DNA of 59,232 nucleotides from Arenimonas metalli CF5-1 (GTDB taxonomy: Bacteria > Pseudomonadota > Gammaproteobacteria > Xanthomonadales > Xanthomonadaceae), in NCBI RefSeq assembly GCF_000747155.1, contig NZ_AVCK01000019.1:1-59232 (forward strand), written 5' to 3'. Both the position numbers and the translations under genes were made by a program. Below, piece by piece: positions 1 through 8,337 of the stretch. Within the stretch, counting starts at the first letter, position 1; each line of letters starts with the position of its first letter. The notes below the pieces were generated by a model, which worked only from the letters and a program-made list of their open reading frames with translations, made no database searches and was not told the origin of the DNA.

Positions 1-793
1 GGACGTAAACCGCCTTGCCGCCGCCGCTGGCGCCGCGCTCCTCAATCTCGTACCACTTTCCATGCGCTTTGATCAGGTCGCTGAGCTTTCGCTGGCCATA
101 CAACCTTGGATCAAAATCGGAGCGAACCTTGTTGAGGTAGCTGCCAACGGCGCTGAGGTGGGCCCAGCCGGCGTCATCAGAGGACTCTTCGATCGCTTGC
201 TCGATGAGCTTCCTGGGCAGGGGCAACGGCGCGCTCTTCGAAGGAGCAGGCGGCATGGACTCCGCCGGCCCGGCATTTCCAGGCTTCTTCGACGCGGGAG
301 CCGATGCGGGCTCCGGCGTCGGTTCGTTTCGCAAGACTTCGGCGTAGATGAACTTGTCGCAAGCCTGCACGAAAGCGTCCGGTGTCTTGCGCTCTCCGAA
401 GCCGTAAACGCTGTGGCCTTCCTCGCGCAGGCGCTGCGCCAACCGGGTGAAGTCGCTGTCGCTCGAGACCAGGCAGAAGCCGTCGAAGCGGCGCGTGTAC
501 ATCAGGTCCATCGCATCGATGATCAGCGAGGAGTCGGTGGCGTTCTTGCCGCTGGTGTAGGCGAACTGCTGCACCGGCTGGATCGAGTGCTTGAGCAGCG
601 CCTTCTTCCACTGCGTCTGCTGCGGCGAGGTGAAGTCGCCGTAGATGCGCTTGACGCTGGCGACGCCGTACTTGGCGACCTCGGCCAGCAGGCCCTCGAT
701 GATCGCGGGCTGGGCGTTGTCGGCGTCGATCAGGACCGCCAGCAGGCGCTGGTCCTCGTCGGGCTCGGGCTTGCTGCCGTTGCGCTGCTTCAT
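1..793 (-). CDS. NYN-domain / LOTUS (OST-HTH) protein, LabA/DUF88 type, 3' end outside window
   Basis: Reading the minus strand from the ATG at 793 gives an open frame running off the window edge (264 codons seen, no stop). The N-terminal half is a NYN (PIN-like) nuclease domain: LLAVLIDADNAQ near residue 15 carries the first acidic cluster, ATDSSLIIDAMDLMY the second and CLVSSDSDFTRLA the third. After a Pro/Ala-rich linker (about residues 170-200) comes a LOTUS/OST-HTH domain, from LIEQAIEESSDDAGW to RKLSDLIKAHGKWYEIEER. NYN domains are metal-dependent RNases and LOTUS domains bind RNA or helicases in known families, so an RNA-processing role is likely; the substrate is unknown. It diverges from the phosphoribosyltransferase gene. 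Confidence 0.9.
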   Translation of the reverse strand, partial: MKQRNGSKPEPDEDQRLLAVLIDADNAQPAIIEGLLAEVAKYGVASVKRIYGDFTSPQQTQWKKALLKHSIQPVQQFAYTSGKNATDSSLIIDAMDLMYTRRFDGFCLVSSDSDFTRLAQRLREEGHSVYGFGERKTPDAFVQACDKFIYAEVLRNEPTPEPASAPASKKPGNAGPAESMPPAPSKSAPLPLPRKLIEQAIEESSDDAGWAHLSAVGSYLNKVRSDFDPRLYGQRKLSDLIKAHGKWYEIEERGASGGGKAVYV

Positions 794-903
794 GGCGTGC
801 TCCGCGGGGCCTGCGGCCATCCTACGAGCCGCCCCGCCGCGCCGCCACATGCGCGCCGGCCGCGGGAAACGCTAGGCTTGGCCATCCCCGCCAGGAGCCC
901 GCC

Positions 904-1452
904 ATGCCCGCCGATCGCTTCCGCCTCTACGACGAGGGCGCCCTGGCGCCGGTGATCGACGACATGGCGCGCCAGGCCGCGCTGCTGCTGGACGCCACGC
1001 CGACGGTGCTGCTGGGCATGCTGCGCCGCGGCGCGCCGCTGGCCGACCGCCTCCACGCGCGGCTGAAGGTGCACGCGCCCTGGGCCACCGTCGACCGGCT
1101 GGACCTGAAGGTGAAGCGCTACGCCGACAACCTCGAGCTGCTGCATCCTGAAACGGCGCTGGAAGCGCCGGCCAACGTGGACCTGCTCAACCGGCGCGTG
1201 ATCGTGGTGGACGACGTGCTCTACCAGGGCTACTCGCTGATGCGGGTCTTCGAGTGGCTGGCGACGCAGAAGCCGGCGCAGGTGCACGCCGCGGTGCTGG
1301 TGGACCGGCAGCGCCACCGCATGCCGATCCGCGCCGACATCACCGGCCTGACGCTGAAGATCGCGCCCGAGGACGTGATCGAGTGCAACGTGCCGCCGTA
1401 CGAGGCGGACTTCGCCGTCGACCTCTGGCGTCCCGCGGCATCCCCGAAATGA
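904..1452 (+). CDS. phosphoribosyltransferase, PyrR-like
   Basis: 182-aa type I phosphoribosyltransferase fold. The PRPP-binding loop is RVIVVDDVLYQGYS (residues 98-111) with the adjacent acidic pair D103/D104; classical PyrR has VDDVLYTGRT, so the TGRT part is altered to QGYS here. The N-terminal LLGMLRRGAPLADRL matches the PyrR-type substrate hood. It could be a uracil phosphoribosyltransferase/pyrimidine regulator or simply a salvage enzyme; no pyr genes are nearby, so regulation of pyrimidine genes is not supported by context. A good Shine-Dalgarno (CAGGAG) precedes the ATG, and a TAGGCT -10-like hexamer lies at 873-878. A palindromic repeat follows the stop within 2 bp and probably terminates transcription. 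Confidence 0.85.
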   Translation: MPADRFRLYDEGALAPVIDDMARQAALLLDATPTVLLGMLRRGAPLADRLHARLKVHAPWATVDRLDLKVKRYADNLELLHPETALEAPANVDLLNRRVIVVDDVLYQGYSLMRVFEWLATQKPAQVHAAVLVDRQRHRMPIRADITGLTLKIAPEDVIECNVPPYEADFAVDLWRPAASPK

Positions 1453-1453
1453 A

Positions 1454-1518
1454 TGTAGGAGGGCCTTCAGGCCCGAAGCTTCCCGGCGAGGAGCTTCGGG
1501 CCTGAAGGCCCTCCTACA
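1454..1518. repeat. 65-bp GTAGGAGGG palindrome, copy 1
   Basis: Inverted arms TGTAGGAGGGCCTTCAGGCC and its complement enclose a short variable centre. It sits between the phosphoribosyltransferase stop and the convergent BON gene, so it can form a strong hairpin in either transcript. Same family as the copies at 9653, 11081, 15990, 20280, 40030 and 43201. Confidence 0.95.
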
Positions 1519-1540
1519 AGGGGAGGGCTCCAGGCGCGGG

Positions 1541-2164
1541 TTACTGCTGGACCAGCAGCTGGTCGGCGACCACGCTCTTCACGCCCTTGGTACCGGCGGC
1601 CAGCTTGATGGCCATGTCGCGGGCGGAGGCACTCTCGGCGACGCCGGTCAGGGTGACGACGTTGGCCTTGGTCTCGACGTTGATCTTGGTGCCCTTCACC
1701 GCGGCGTCGGCCAGCAGCTGGGCCTTCACCTTGCTGGTGATCCAGGCGTCGTCGGCGCCGTCGCCGGCCTCATCCATGGCCTCGCGCACTTCGCCCGAGG
1801 CGGTGGCGGTGTTGGCGTCCTGGCGCAGCTCGGTGCCCTCGCCGGCGACGATCAGCTGGTTGTCCACCAGGATCACGCCTTCGGCTTCGCCGGCGATCTT
1901 GCCCGCGGCCAGCTTGGACTCGAGGCTGTCGGCGCCACCGGTCAGCTTGACGGTGGCGCGCACGGTGTCGACGTTGATGTCGAAGCCCTTGGTGCGCTCG
2001 TCGGCCAGCAGGCGGGTCTTCACCGAGGCGGTGATGGTGGCGTCGTCGATGGTCTGGCCGACGCTGCGCTCCGGCGCGGCCTCGGTGGACTGCGCGTTGA
2101 CGGCGGAGACGCCCAGGGCGAGCGCGATGGTGGTGGCGAGCAGGGAAGTCTTGAGAACGTTCAT
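1541..2164 (-). CDS. periplasmic BON-domain protein (OsmY-like)
   Basis: 207 aa with a Sec signal peptide (MNVLKTSLLATTIALALG, cleavage near AVNAQ). Two BON domains follow: about residues 36-105 (DDATITASVKTRLLAD ... VILVDNQLIV) and 138-207 (DAWITSKVKAQLLAD ... VVADQLLVQQ), each with the conserved central Gly of VKLTGG/VTLTG. A low-complexity Ala/Glu linker separates them. BON proteins such as OsmY bind membranes or other envelope components and are often stress-induced. The start at 2164 is chosen because AGGAG lies 9-10 bases upstream and the signal peptide begins there; the frame is open further upstream, but that part is not signal-like. Confidence 0.88.
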   Translation of the reverse strand: MNVLKTSLLATTIALALGVSAVNAQSTEAAPERSVGQTIDDATITASVKTRLLADERTKGFDINVDTVRATVKLTGGADSLESKLAAGKIAGEAEGVILVDNQLIVAGEGTELRQDANTATASGEVREAMDEAGDGADDAWITSKVKAQLLADAAVKGTKINVETKANVVTLTGVAESASARDMAIKLAAGTKGVKSVVADQLLVQQ

Positions 2165-2386
2165 GGGCTTTGGCTCCTGTTTGAACGGATCGCTGCGGGG
2201 GCAGCGTGCGGCCTTCGGGCCTCGTCGCGGGCTTGGGGGAAACAGCACGTCCCGGACGTGGGGCGAGGTTGGCCTTCGATTTCCCAACGGTTGATGAAGC
2301 GCTTGTTTCGAATTTGTTAGCGACGTCCTCCATCCACCCCCGAAACCCGCGCCAACAAAGCCTCTCCGGCATCCTGAACCAAACAA

Positions 2387-2443
2387 AAAAAGGGGTCAGA
2401 GTGATTATTTGCTTGAAGCAAATAATCACTCTGACCCCTTTTT
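2387..2443. repeat. 57-bp GGGGTCAGAGT palindrome, copy 1 (terminator-like)
   Basis: Perfect palindrome around a single central G: five A, GGGGTCAGAGTGATTATTTG, then the complement ending in five T. It lies directly 3' of the MASE1 gene on the minus strand and 5' of the BON gene. The A/T tails make it a bidirectional Rho-independent terminator candidate. Related copies are at 23756, 24850 and 58800. Confidence 0.9.
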
Positions 2444-2451
2444 GAGGTGGG

Positions 2452-4032
2452 CTAGGTGGCGTCGAAGCGGATGGCGTGGCGCTGGCCGTGGACCAACGGT
2501 TCGAGCTGGTAGCGGCCTTTCTCGGCCAGCACGCGGTCGAAGATGGCCGGCAGCGGCTGCAGCGGCGGCAGCGCGCGCGCGTAGGGCGAGAACTCGATGT
2601 CGAGGTTCAGCGACACCGCCTGGCCGCCGCCCTCGCGCGGCGTGACCTCGAGGTCGAGCGCGACGCGGCGCACGGTGTCCAGCCGCACCGCCTCGCGCAC
2701 CGCCGCCTGGCAGATGCGGTAGGCCGCCGTGCGGGCGTCGTCGTCGAGCTGGTCCACCGGGCCCGTGAAGCGCGGCTCGAACACGATATTGCCGTCCTCG
2801 AGCATCTCCCGCAGCGGGCCGTTGTCGATCGCGTGGCGCAGGCCATGGCTGTCGAGCATCGGCGGCCGCAGCTGGCGCAGCGCGCGCCGCAGGCTGTCCT
2901 GGATCTCGCGCACCTGCTCGCGCAGTGATTCGAGGAAACGCGTGCCCTGCTCGTCGCGCACGTCGCGGAAGGCCAGGCTGATGCGCGTGCCCAGCGCGTG
3001 GATGGCGTGGCCGAGTTCGTAGTCGAGCTCGCTGGCCAATTCGCGCTGCCCCTGCTCCTCGATGCGCACCAGGCGCTGGGTGACGTGGCGCAATTCCTCG
3101 GCGAGCGCGCCCAGCTCGTCGTTCTTGGTGGCCAGCTCCTGGTGCCGCTGCGCCAGCACCTCGTGGCTGTGGCGCAGCGCGGTACTGGCTGCGCCGAGCA
3201 CGAGCGCGCCGGCGCCCACCACCGCCAGCACCAGCTGCAGCATGGTGACGCTGACCGACAGCAGGCCGCCCTGCACCAGCGCCTGGATCACCGCGCCGAG
3301 CACCAGCGTGCCCAGCGCCGCGCCTTCCCAGCCGTGGCGGAACCCGAGGAAGAACAGCGGCGCGAACGCCAGCAGCAGCACGTACATCGCCAGGTCGTCA
3401 TAGGCCTGCAGCAGCAGGAAGATGCCCACCGCGCCCACCAGCACCACGCCCATGTCGCGCCAGAACGCCAGCCGCCGCGGCTTCATCCGCCCGTGCGCCA
3501 GCGCCACCAGCACCGGCGCCAGCACCAGCTGCCCGATCATGTCGCCGTACATGAAGGCGAACATGCTGGCCAGGCTGTCCACGGCATTCATCGGCACCGT
3601 GACCAGGAACATCCACAGCAGCGGCGAGACGCCCGCCGCGCCGACCAGGCCGGCCAGCAGGAAGCCCAGCATGCGGGTCGGGGTGTCCAGCGCCAGGCCC
3701 GGCTGCGGCCCGCGCGCCACGAATACCACCGCCGCGTAGATCACCCACGGCGCGATGCACACGCCGACGAAGGTCATCGAGAACAGCGGATAGCCCAGCA
3801 CCATCGACTTGGTGGCCTGGGCGGCGATCTCGGCCGCGCCCAGCCAGCCCCAGCGCCGGGTCGGCACCAGCCACAGAAGCGCCAGGCGCAGCCCGGCGGG
3901 CAGGAACCAGAGCTGGGCCGAGAGCTGCTCCAGGCCCAGCCACACCAGCATGGACAGCAGGGCGATGCCCGCCCAGACGGCGTTCCGTCCCGGCGGGGTG
4001 TCCTGCAGCAGCCCCAGTGGATGCAACGCCAT
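2452..4032 (-). CDS. MASE1 membrane sensor with degenerate histidine-kinase core
   Basis: 526 aa from the ATG at 4032 (GGCGGGAAGG just upstream; an in-frame ATG at 4128 would add 32 residues but has no ribosome site). The first 290 residues form about eight hydrophobic helices typical of MASE1, the sensor module of UhpB-type kinases. A coiled region and a HisKA_3-like DHp segment follow, ending in RRALRQLRPPMLDSHGLRHA, the conserved LRP-x-LD-x-GL signature. The phospho-acceptor is missing: RELASELDYELGH aligns with the family RELARELHDELGQ, putting Asp337 in place of His and Tyr in place of Asp. The ATPase part keeps YRICQAAVREAV, but the N-box Asn is replaced and no G-boxes are visible. It therefore looks like a pseudokinase sensor. 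No response regulator is adjacent. Confidence 0.8.
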   Translation of the reverse strand: MALHPLGLLQDTPPGRNAVWAGIALLSMLVWLGLEQLSAQLWFLPAGLRLALLWLVPTRRWGWLGAAEIAAQATKSMVLGYPLFSMTFVGVCIAPWVIYAAVVFVARGPQPGLALDTPTRMLGFLLAGLVGAAGVSPLLWMFLVTVPMNAVDSLASMFAFMYGDMIGQLVLAPVLVALAHGRMKPRRLAFWRDMGVVLVGAVGIFLLLQAYDDLAMYVLLLAFAPLFFLGFRHGWEGAALGTLVLGAVIQALVQGGLLSVSVTMLQLVLAVVGAGALVLGAASTALRHSHEVLAQRHQELATKNDELGALAEELRHVTQRLVRIEEQGQRELASELDYELGHAIHALGTRISLAFRDVRDEQGTRFLESLREQVREIQDSLRRALRQLRPPMLDSHGLRHAIDNGPLREMLEDGNIVFEPRFTGPVDQLDDDARTAAYRICQAAVREAVRLDTVRRVALDLEVTPREGGGQAVSLNLDIEFSPYARALPPLQPLPAIFDRVLAEKGRYQLEPLVHGQRHAIRFDAT

Positions 4033-4118
4033 CCTTCCCGCCTGTTCCCCTCGGGCCGGCCCGCCCGGGGCCAGCATGCCAACTAAGGGCCGCGTGAAGA
4101 AAGCCCTCGACGGGCGCC

Positions 4119-4147
4119 TTCCGTGCATGGCGCCGGGCCGATATAAT
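4119..4147 (+). promoter_or_regulatory. putative sigma-70 promoter of the cytochrome c gene
   Basis: A perfect TATAAT at 4142-4147 with a weak TTCCGT 17 bases upstream (4119-4124). It precedes the cytochrome c GTG start by about 46 bases and lies in the gap between the divergent MASE1 and cytochrome genes. Confidence 0.5.
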
Positions 4148-4193
4148 CGCGGCCTTCACCTCCACGGGCCCCGGCCCGCCGTCAGGTACGACT

Positions 4194-4709
4194 GTGCGCA
4201 ACCACGATCTGGTATTCCTCAAGAACTTCGCGATGGTCATCGCCATCCTGGTGGGCATCACGCTCGCCCTGATCGGCCTGGGCATCTACGTCAACGGCCA
4301 GCTCGAGCCCGAGCCGAACCCGGTCGCCGAGCGCGCCACCGAGCAGCGCATCCGCCCGGTGGGCGGCGTGTACGCCGGCTCGACCGGTGCCGCCGCGCAG
4401 GCCGCGGCCGCGGCCGCGGCGGCCGCCGCTTCCGCCGGCCAGGTTGCCTATGACGGCACCCTCGACGGCTCGGTCATCTACGCGGCGCTGTGCGGCGCCT
4501 GCCACACCGCCGGTGCCGGCGGCGCCCCGAAGCTCGAGCGCGCGGCCTGGACCGCCCGCATCGCCCAGGGCATGGACACCATGAACAAGCACGCCATCGA
4601 AGGCTTCCAGGGCAGCGCGGGCATCATGCCGGCCAAGGGCGGCAACCCGAACCTCACGGACGAGCAGGTCATCGCCACCGTGCAGTGGATGGTCGACAAC
4701 CTCAAGTAA
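4194..4709 (+). CDS. membrane-anchored cytochrome c5-type protein
   Basis: 171 aa from a GTG start. Residues 8-32 are a single uncleaved membrane helix (VFLKNFAMVIAILVGITLAL). A linker with a run of about thirteen Ala (residues 67-79) leads to a c-type haem domain: CGACH at 100-104 is the haem-attachment site and GIMPAKGG (Met145) the likely sixth ligand. The length and the SVIYAALCGACHTAGAGGAP pattern match the cytochrome c5/c555 family of periplasmic electron carriers tethered to the inner membrane, usually donors to terminal oxidases. A GC-rich hairpin follows the stop. Confidence 0.88.
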   Translation: MRNHDLVFLKNFAMVIAILVGITLALIGLGIYVNGQLEPEPNPVAERATEQRIRPVGGVYAGSTGAAAQAAAAAAAAAASAGQVAYDGTLDGSVIYAALCGACHTAGAGGAPKLERAAWTARIAQGMDTMNKHAIEGFQGSAGIMPAKGGNPNLTDEQVIATVQWMVDNLK

Positions 4710-4731
4710 GCTTGGGCCCCGCCCTCCCGCC

Positions 4732-4753
4732 AACGCCGCCTCCGGGCGGCGTT
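4732..4753 (+). terminator. hairpin terminator after cytochrome c gene
   Basis: AACGCCGCC-TCCG-GGCGGCGTT forms a 9-bp perfect stem 22 bases after the cytochrome stop and is followed by GTCGTTT, a weak T-tract. Likely an intrinsic terminator of modest strength before the nuclease gene. Confidence 0.6.
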
Positions 4754-4788
4754 GTCGTTTCCGGCGTCCGAAACCCCTGGAGTCCCCG

Positions 4789-6549
4789 ATGCGCCTGCCC
4801 CTGTTGACCGTCCTTTTCGTACTGGCCACCGGCTGCCAGACCGCGGGCCAGCCCGACCCCGCCGCGCGATCCGGCGCCATCGCCATCGGCACGGTGCAAG
4901 GTCCGACCGACCGCAGCCCGCTCGCGGGCCAGCGCGTGACGGTGGAAGGCGTGGTGGTCGGCGATTTCGGCAAGGGCTTCGGCGGCGTCTTCATCCAGTC
5001 GCGGGTGGACGATGGCGATCCGCTGACCGCCGAGGGCCTGTTCCTCGTGCAGGGCGGCCAGCCGGCGGTCGCGCTGGCGGTCGGCGACCACGTGCGCGCC
5101 ACCGGCACAGTGAAGGAGCTGGGCCCGGACGGCGCCAGCCTGACCGCGCTGGTCGAGGTCGAGGCCACGGTGCTGGCGCGCGGCCTGGCGATGGCGCCGA
5201 CCGTCGTGGCCGCCGCGCCGGTTCCCGAGGGCTGGGAAGCCTACGAAGGCATGCGGCTGCAGATTGATGCGCCACTCACGGTGACCGGCAACGACGGCCT
5301 GATGCGCTTCGGCGAGCTGTTCGTGAGCTTTGATGGCCGCCGCTTCGCGCCCACCGAACGCGCGGCGCCGGGCCTCGAGGCCGATGCGCTGGCGCAGCAG
5401 AATTTCCACGTGATGCTGCGGCTCGACGACGGCCTGTCGGCGCAGAACCCGGGCGAGCCCTGGTTCCTGCGCGAGCCGCTGTCGGACGAACGCCCGCTGC
5501 GCACGGGCAGCGTGATCACCGGCGCCACCGGCGTGCTCGACCAGCGCTTCGGCAGCCACCGCCTGCAGCTGGTCGCGCCGCTGGGCCAGATCGCGCAGGC
5601 GCCGCGGCCGGCGGCGCCGACCGTGCCGGGCGATCGCCGCATCGTCGGGCTCAACGTGCTCAACCTGTTCAACGGCGATGGCCGCGGCGGCGGCTTCCCG
5701 ACCGAACGCGGCGCGGCCCGCGTGCAAGACCACGCGCGCCAGCAGGCCAAGCTGGTGGCCACGGTGCAGGCGCTCGACCCGGACCTGTTGGCGCTGATGG
5801 AGCTCGAGAACGACGGCTTCGGGCCGGACTCGGCAGTGGCGCAGTTCGTCGCCGCGCTCAACGCCGCCGGGCCGCACGCGGATTGGCGCGTCGTGGACGC
5901 GGGCGAAGGCCCGGGCGAAGGCAGCATCCGGGTCGGGCTGGCCTATCGCGCCACGCGCTTCCAGACCGTCGGCGCGCCGGCCACCCTGCTCGAGCCGCCG
6001 TTCAACCGGGGCAGCCGCGCGCCGGTGGCTCAGGCCTTCCGGGCCGGCAACGGGCCGGTGTTCGTGGTCGTCGCCAACCACTTCAAGTCCAAGGGCGGCT
6101 GCCGCCCCGACGCCCCCGCCGGCGACGCCGACCAGGGCGACGGCCAGGCCTGCTTCAACGCCACCCGGGTCGCGTCCTCGGAGGCGCTGCACGCCTGGCT
6201 GGCCACCGACCCCACCGGCACCCGGCCCGCGGGCCAGCTGGTGATCGGCGACCTCAACGCCCACGCCCAGGAAGACCCGCTGCGCGCGCTGTACGCCCGC
6301 GGCTGGCGCGATGCCTTCGAAGTGGCCGGCGTCGAGCAGCCCTATTCCTACGTCTGGGCCGGCCTGTCCGCGCGCCTCGACCACGCCCTGGTGGACGCCG
6401 GCCTGGCCGCGCGCCTGCGCGGGGCGGCCGAATGGCACAACAGCGCCGACGAATCCGAGCGCTTCGGCTACGGCATGGACGACGACGCCGACCCCTGGCG
6501 CGCCTCGGACCACGATCCGGTGCTGCTGGGCCTCGACCTGGCCCGCTAA
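4789..6549 (+). CDS. ExeM/NucH-type extracellular endonuclease, predicted lipoprotein
   Basis: 586 aa. The signal peptide ends in a lipobox (VLATGC, Cys17). Residues 35-120 resemble the OB-fold of NucH-type nucleases (GQRVTVEGVVVGDF...GVFIQ). The C-terminal half is an endonuclease/exonuclease/phosphatase domain: LNVLNLFNGDGRGGGFPTER opens it, then LMELENDGFG (metal Glu), VANHFKSKGG (catalytic His), VIGDLNAH (Asp-Leu-Asn) and ASDHDPVLLGL (terminal Asp-His pair). Family members degrade extracellular DNA, for phosphate or nucleotide supply or in biofilm turnover. The lipobox suggests it stays attached to the envelope rather than being fully released. Confidence 0.9.
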   Translation: MRLPLLTVLFVLATGCQTAGQPDPAARSGAIAIGTVQGPTDRSPLAGQRVTVEGVVVGDFGKGFGGVFIQSRVDDGDPLTAEGLFLVQGGQPAVALAVGDHVRATGTVKELGPDGASLTALVEVEATVLARGLAMAPTVVAAAPVPEGWEAYEGMRLQIDAPLTVTGNDGLMRFGELFVSFDGRRFAPTERAAPGLEADALAQQNFHVMLRLDDGLSAQNPGEPWFLREPLSDERPLRTGSVITGATGVLDQRFGSHRLQLVAPLGQIAQAPRPAAPTVPGDRRIVGLNVLNLFNGDGRGGGFPTERGAARVQDHARQQAKLVATVQALDPDLLALMELENDGFGPDSAVAQFVAALNAAGPHADWRVVDAGEGPGEGSIRVGLAYRATRFQTVGAPATLLEPPFNRGSRAPVAQAFRAGNGPVFVVVANHFKSKGGCRPDAPAGDADQGDGQACFNATRVASSEALHAWLATDPTGTRPAGQLVIGDLNAHAQEDPLRALYARGWRDAFEVAGVEQPYSYVWAGLSARLDHALVDAGLAARLRGAAEWHNSADESERFGYGMDDDADPWRASDHDPVLLGLDLAR

Positions 6550-6566
6550 GGGATATCATCGCCGCC

Positions 6567-7238
6567 ATGGACGACATCCCGGCCTTCCCCAGCGAATCCG
6601 GCCCGCTGCACCTGACCGGCCCCGCCGGCCGGCTGGAAGTGATGGTGGACCTGCCCGAGCCCGGGCAGGAGCGCGCCGGCGTGGCCGTGCTCTGCCACCC
6701 GAATCCGCCGGACGGCGGCACCCTGCACAACAAGGTGGTCACCATGACCGCCCGCGCGCTGAGCGAGCTCGGCATCGCCGCGGTGCGCTTCAATTTCCGC
6801 GGCGTGGGCCAGTCCGAAGGCACCTTCGACGAAGGCCGCGGCGAGATCCTCGACCTGCTGGCCGTCACCGACTGGGTGCGCAAGGTGCGCCCCGACGATG
6901 CGCTGTGGCTGGGCGGCTTCTCCTTCGGCAGCTGGGTGGCCCTGCAGGGCGCGCGCCAGCTGCCGGTGAAGCAGATGATCTCGATCGCGCCGCCGGTCGG
7001 CCTGCGCGCCTTCGACGGCGTGATGCCGCCGGCCTGTCCGTGGCTGGTGGTGATGCCCGAGGCCGACGACATCGTCGATCCGCAGCAGGTCTACGCCTGG
7101 ATCGATTCGCTCAAGGAAAAGCCGACCCTGGTGCGCATGCCCGACACCGGCCACTTCTTCCACCGGCGGCTGATGGACCTGCGCGGCGCGATCAAGAACG
7201 GCGTGCGCAAGAACCTGCCGCCGCCGCGCCATGGCTGA
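6567..7238 (+). CDS. alpha/beta hydrolase (COG2945-like)
   Basis: 223 aa, cytoplasmic. The nucleophile elbow is GFSFGSW (Ser119); the oxyanion region is CHPNPPDGGTLHNKVV; the acid is in VVMPEADDIVDP and the His in PDTGHFFHRRL. This set is the COG2945 family of small alpha/beta hydrolases, whose substrate is not established. The start is the ATG at 6567. A TATCAT -10-like hexamer at 6554-6559 would place the transcript start at or next to the ATG, suggesting a leaderless message. The stop overlaps the ZapE start by 8 bases, so the two are probably co-translated. Confidence 0.85.
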   Translation: MDDIPAFPSESGPLHLTGPAGRLEVMVDLPEPGQERAGVAVLCHPNPPDGGTLHNKVVTMTARALSELGIAAVRFNFRGVGQSEGTFDEGRGEILDLLAVTDWVRKVRPDDALWLGGFSFGSWVALQGARQLPVKQMISIAPPVGLRAFDGVMPPACPWLVVMPEADDIVDPQQVYAWIDSLKEKPTLVRMPDTGHFFHRRLMDLRGAIKNGVRKNLPPPRHG

Positions 7239-8337
7239 AGCGGCGGCGCAACGCCCGTCCGCCGCCTACGCCGCCGGTATCCACGCCGGGCGCTGGCAGC
7301 CCGACGAGGCCCAGGGCCAGGCCCTGGTCGAACTTGACCGCATCCACCGCCAGCTGCGCGCGCGCCAGCGCCACCCGCGCTGGAAGCAGTGGCTGTGGAA
7401 ACTGCGGCCGCCGGCGCCGGTGCAGGGCCTGTACCTCTGGGGCGGCGTCGGCCGCGGCAAGACCTTCCTCAACGATTTGCTGTTCGAGCACCTGGGCGAG
7501 CTGCCGCGCCGGCGCTGGCACTTCCACCGCTTCATGGTCGAGGTGAACGCGCGCGTGCAGGCGCTGCCGGCCGACACCGCCGACACCGTGGCCGTGGTCG
7601 CCGACGGCCTGGCCGATGAGCTGAAGCTGCTGGTGCTGGACGAGTTCATCGTCACCGACATCGCCGACGCGATGATCCTGGGCCGGCTGCTCGAGCGCCT
7701 GTTTGCGCGCGGCGTGGTGCTGGTGACCACCTCGAACACGGCGCCGAAGAACCTCTACAAGGACGGCCTGCAGCGCGCGCGCTTCCTGCCCGCGATCGCG
7801 CTGATCGAGGCGCACTGCGCCGTCGTGCACCTCGACAGCAGGCAGGACTACCGCCTGCGCCAGCTCACCCGCGCGCAGACTTACCTGACGCCGCTCGACG
7901 ACGCCGCCGAACGCGGCATGGCCGAGCACTTCGCGCGCCTCGCCGCCGACTGCCCGGGCGAAGACGGCCCGCTGGTGGTGAACGGCCGCGCCATCGAGGC
8001 GCGGGCGCTGGCCGAGGGTATCGCCTGGTTTGATTTCGCCGCGCTGTGCGAGGGCCCGCGCGCGGCCGCCGACTACATCGAGATCGCGCGCAGCTTCCAC
8101 ACCGTGCTGGTGTCGGGGGTGCCGGTGTTCGACCTGGCGCATGACAATGCCGCGCGCCGCTTCGTGCACCTGGTGGATGAACTCTACGACCGCAACGTGA
8201 ACCTGCTGCTCAGCGCCGCCGCCGAGCCGATGTGGCTCTACGGCGGCGACAAGCTGCGCCAGGAATTCGAACGCACCGCCTCGCGCCTGGTGGAGATGCG
8301 CAGCGCCGAATACCTCGCCCGCGAGCACCGCCCGTGA
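7231..8337 (+). CDS. zapE: cell division protein ZapE (AFG1-like ATPase)
   Basis: 368 aa P-loop ATPase. Walker A is GGVGRGKT (residues 71-78); Walker B is LLVLDEF; VVLVTTSNTAPKNLY is the sensor-1 region with the family's SN-x-P pattern. GLYLWGGVGRGKTFL and FHRFM are hallmarks of the AFG1/ZapE family. E. coli ZapE associates with the Z-ring and modulates FtsZ bundling, mainly under low oxygen or heat. Length is normal for the family. It overlaps the hydrolase upstream and a membrane-protein gene downstream, forming a tight three-gene unit. Confidence 0.93.
   Translation: MAEAAAQRPSAAYAAGIHAGRWQPDEAQGQALVELDRIHRQLRARQRHPRWKQWLWKLRPPAPVQGLYLWGGVGRGKTFLNDLLFEHLGELPRRRWHFHRFMVEVNARVQALPADTADTVAVVADGLADELKLLVLDEFIVTDIADAMILGRLLERLFARGVVLVTTSNTAPKNLYKDGLQRARFLPAIALIEAHCAVVHLDSRQDYRLRQLTRAQTYLTPLDDAAERGMAEHFARLAADCPGEDGPLVVNGRAIEARALAEGIAWFDFAALCEGPRAAADYIEIARSFHTVLVSGVPVFDLAHDNAARRFVHLVDELYDRNVNLLLSAAAEPMWLYGGDKLRQEFERTASRLVEMRSAEYLAREHRP

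Noticed and set aside
1541-2386. Longer 281-codon version of the BON protein
   Set aside because: The first 74 codons are not signal-like, and AGGAG with a signal peptide marks the start at 2164.
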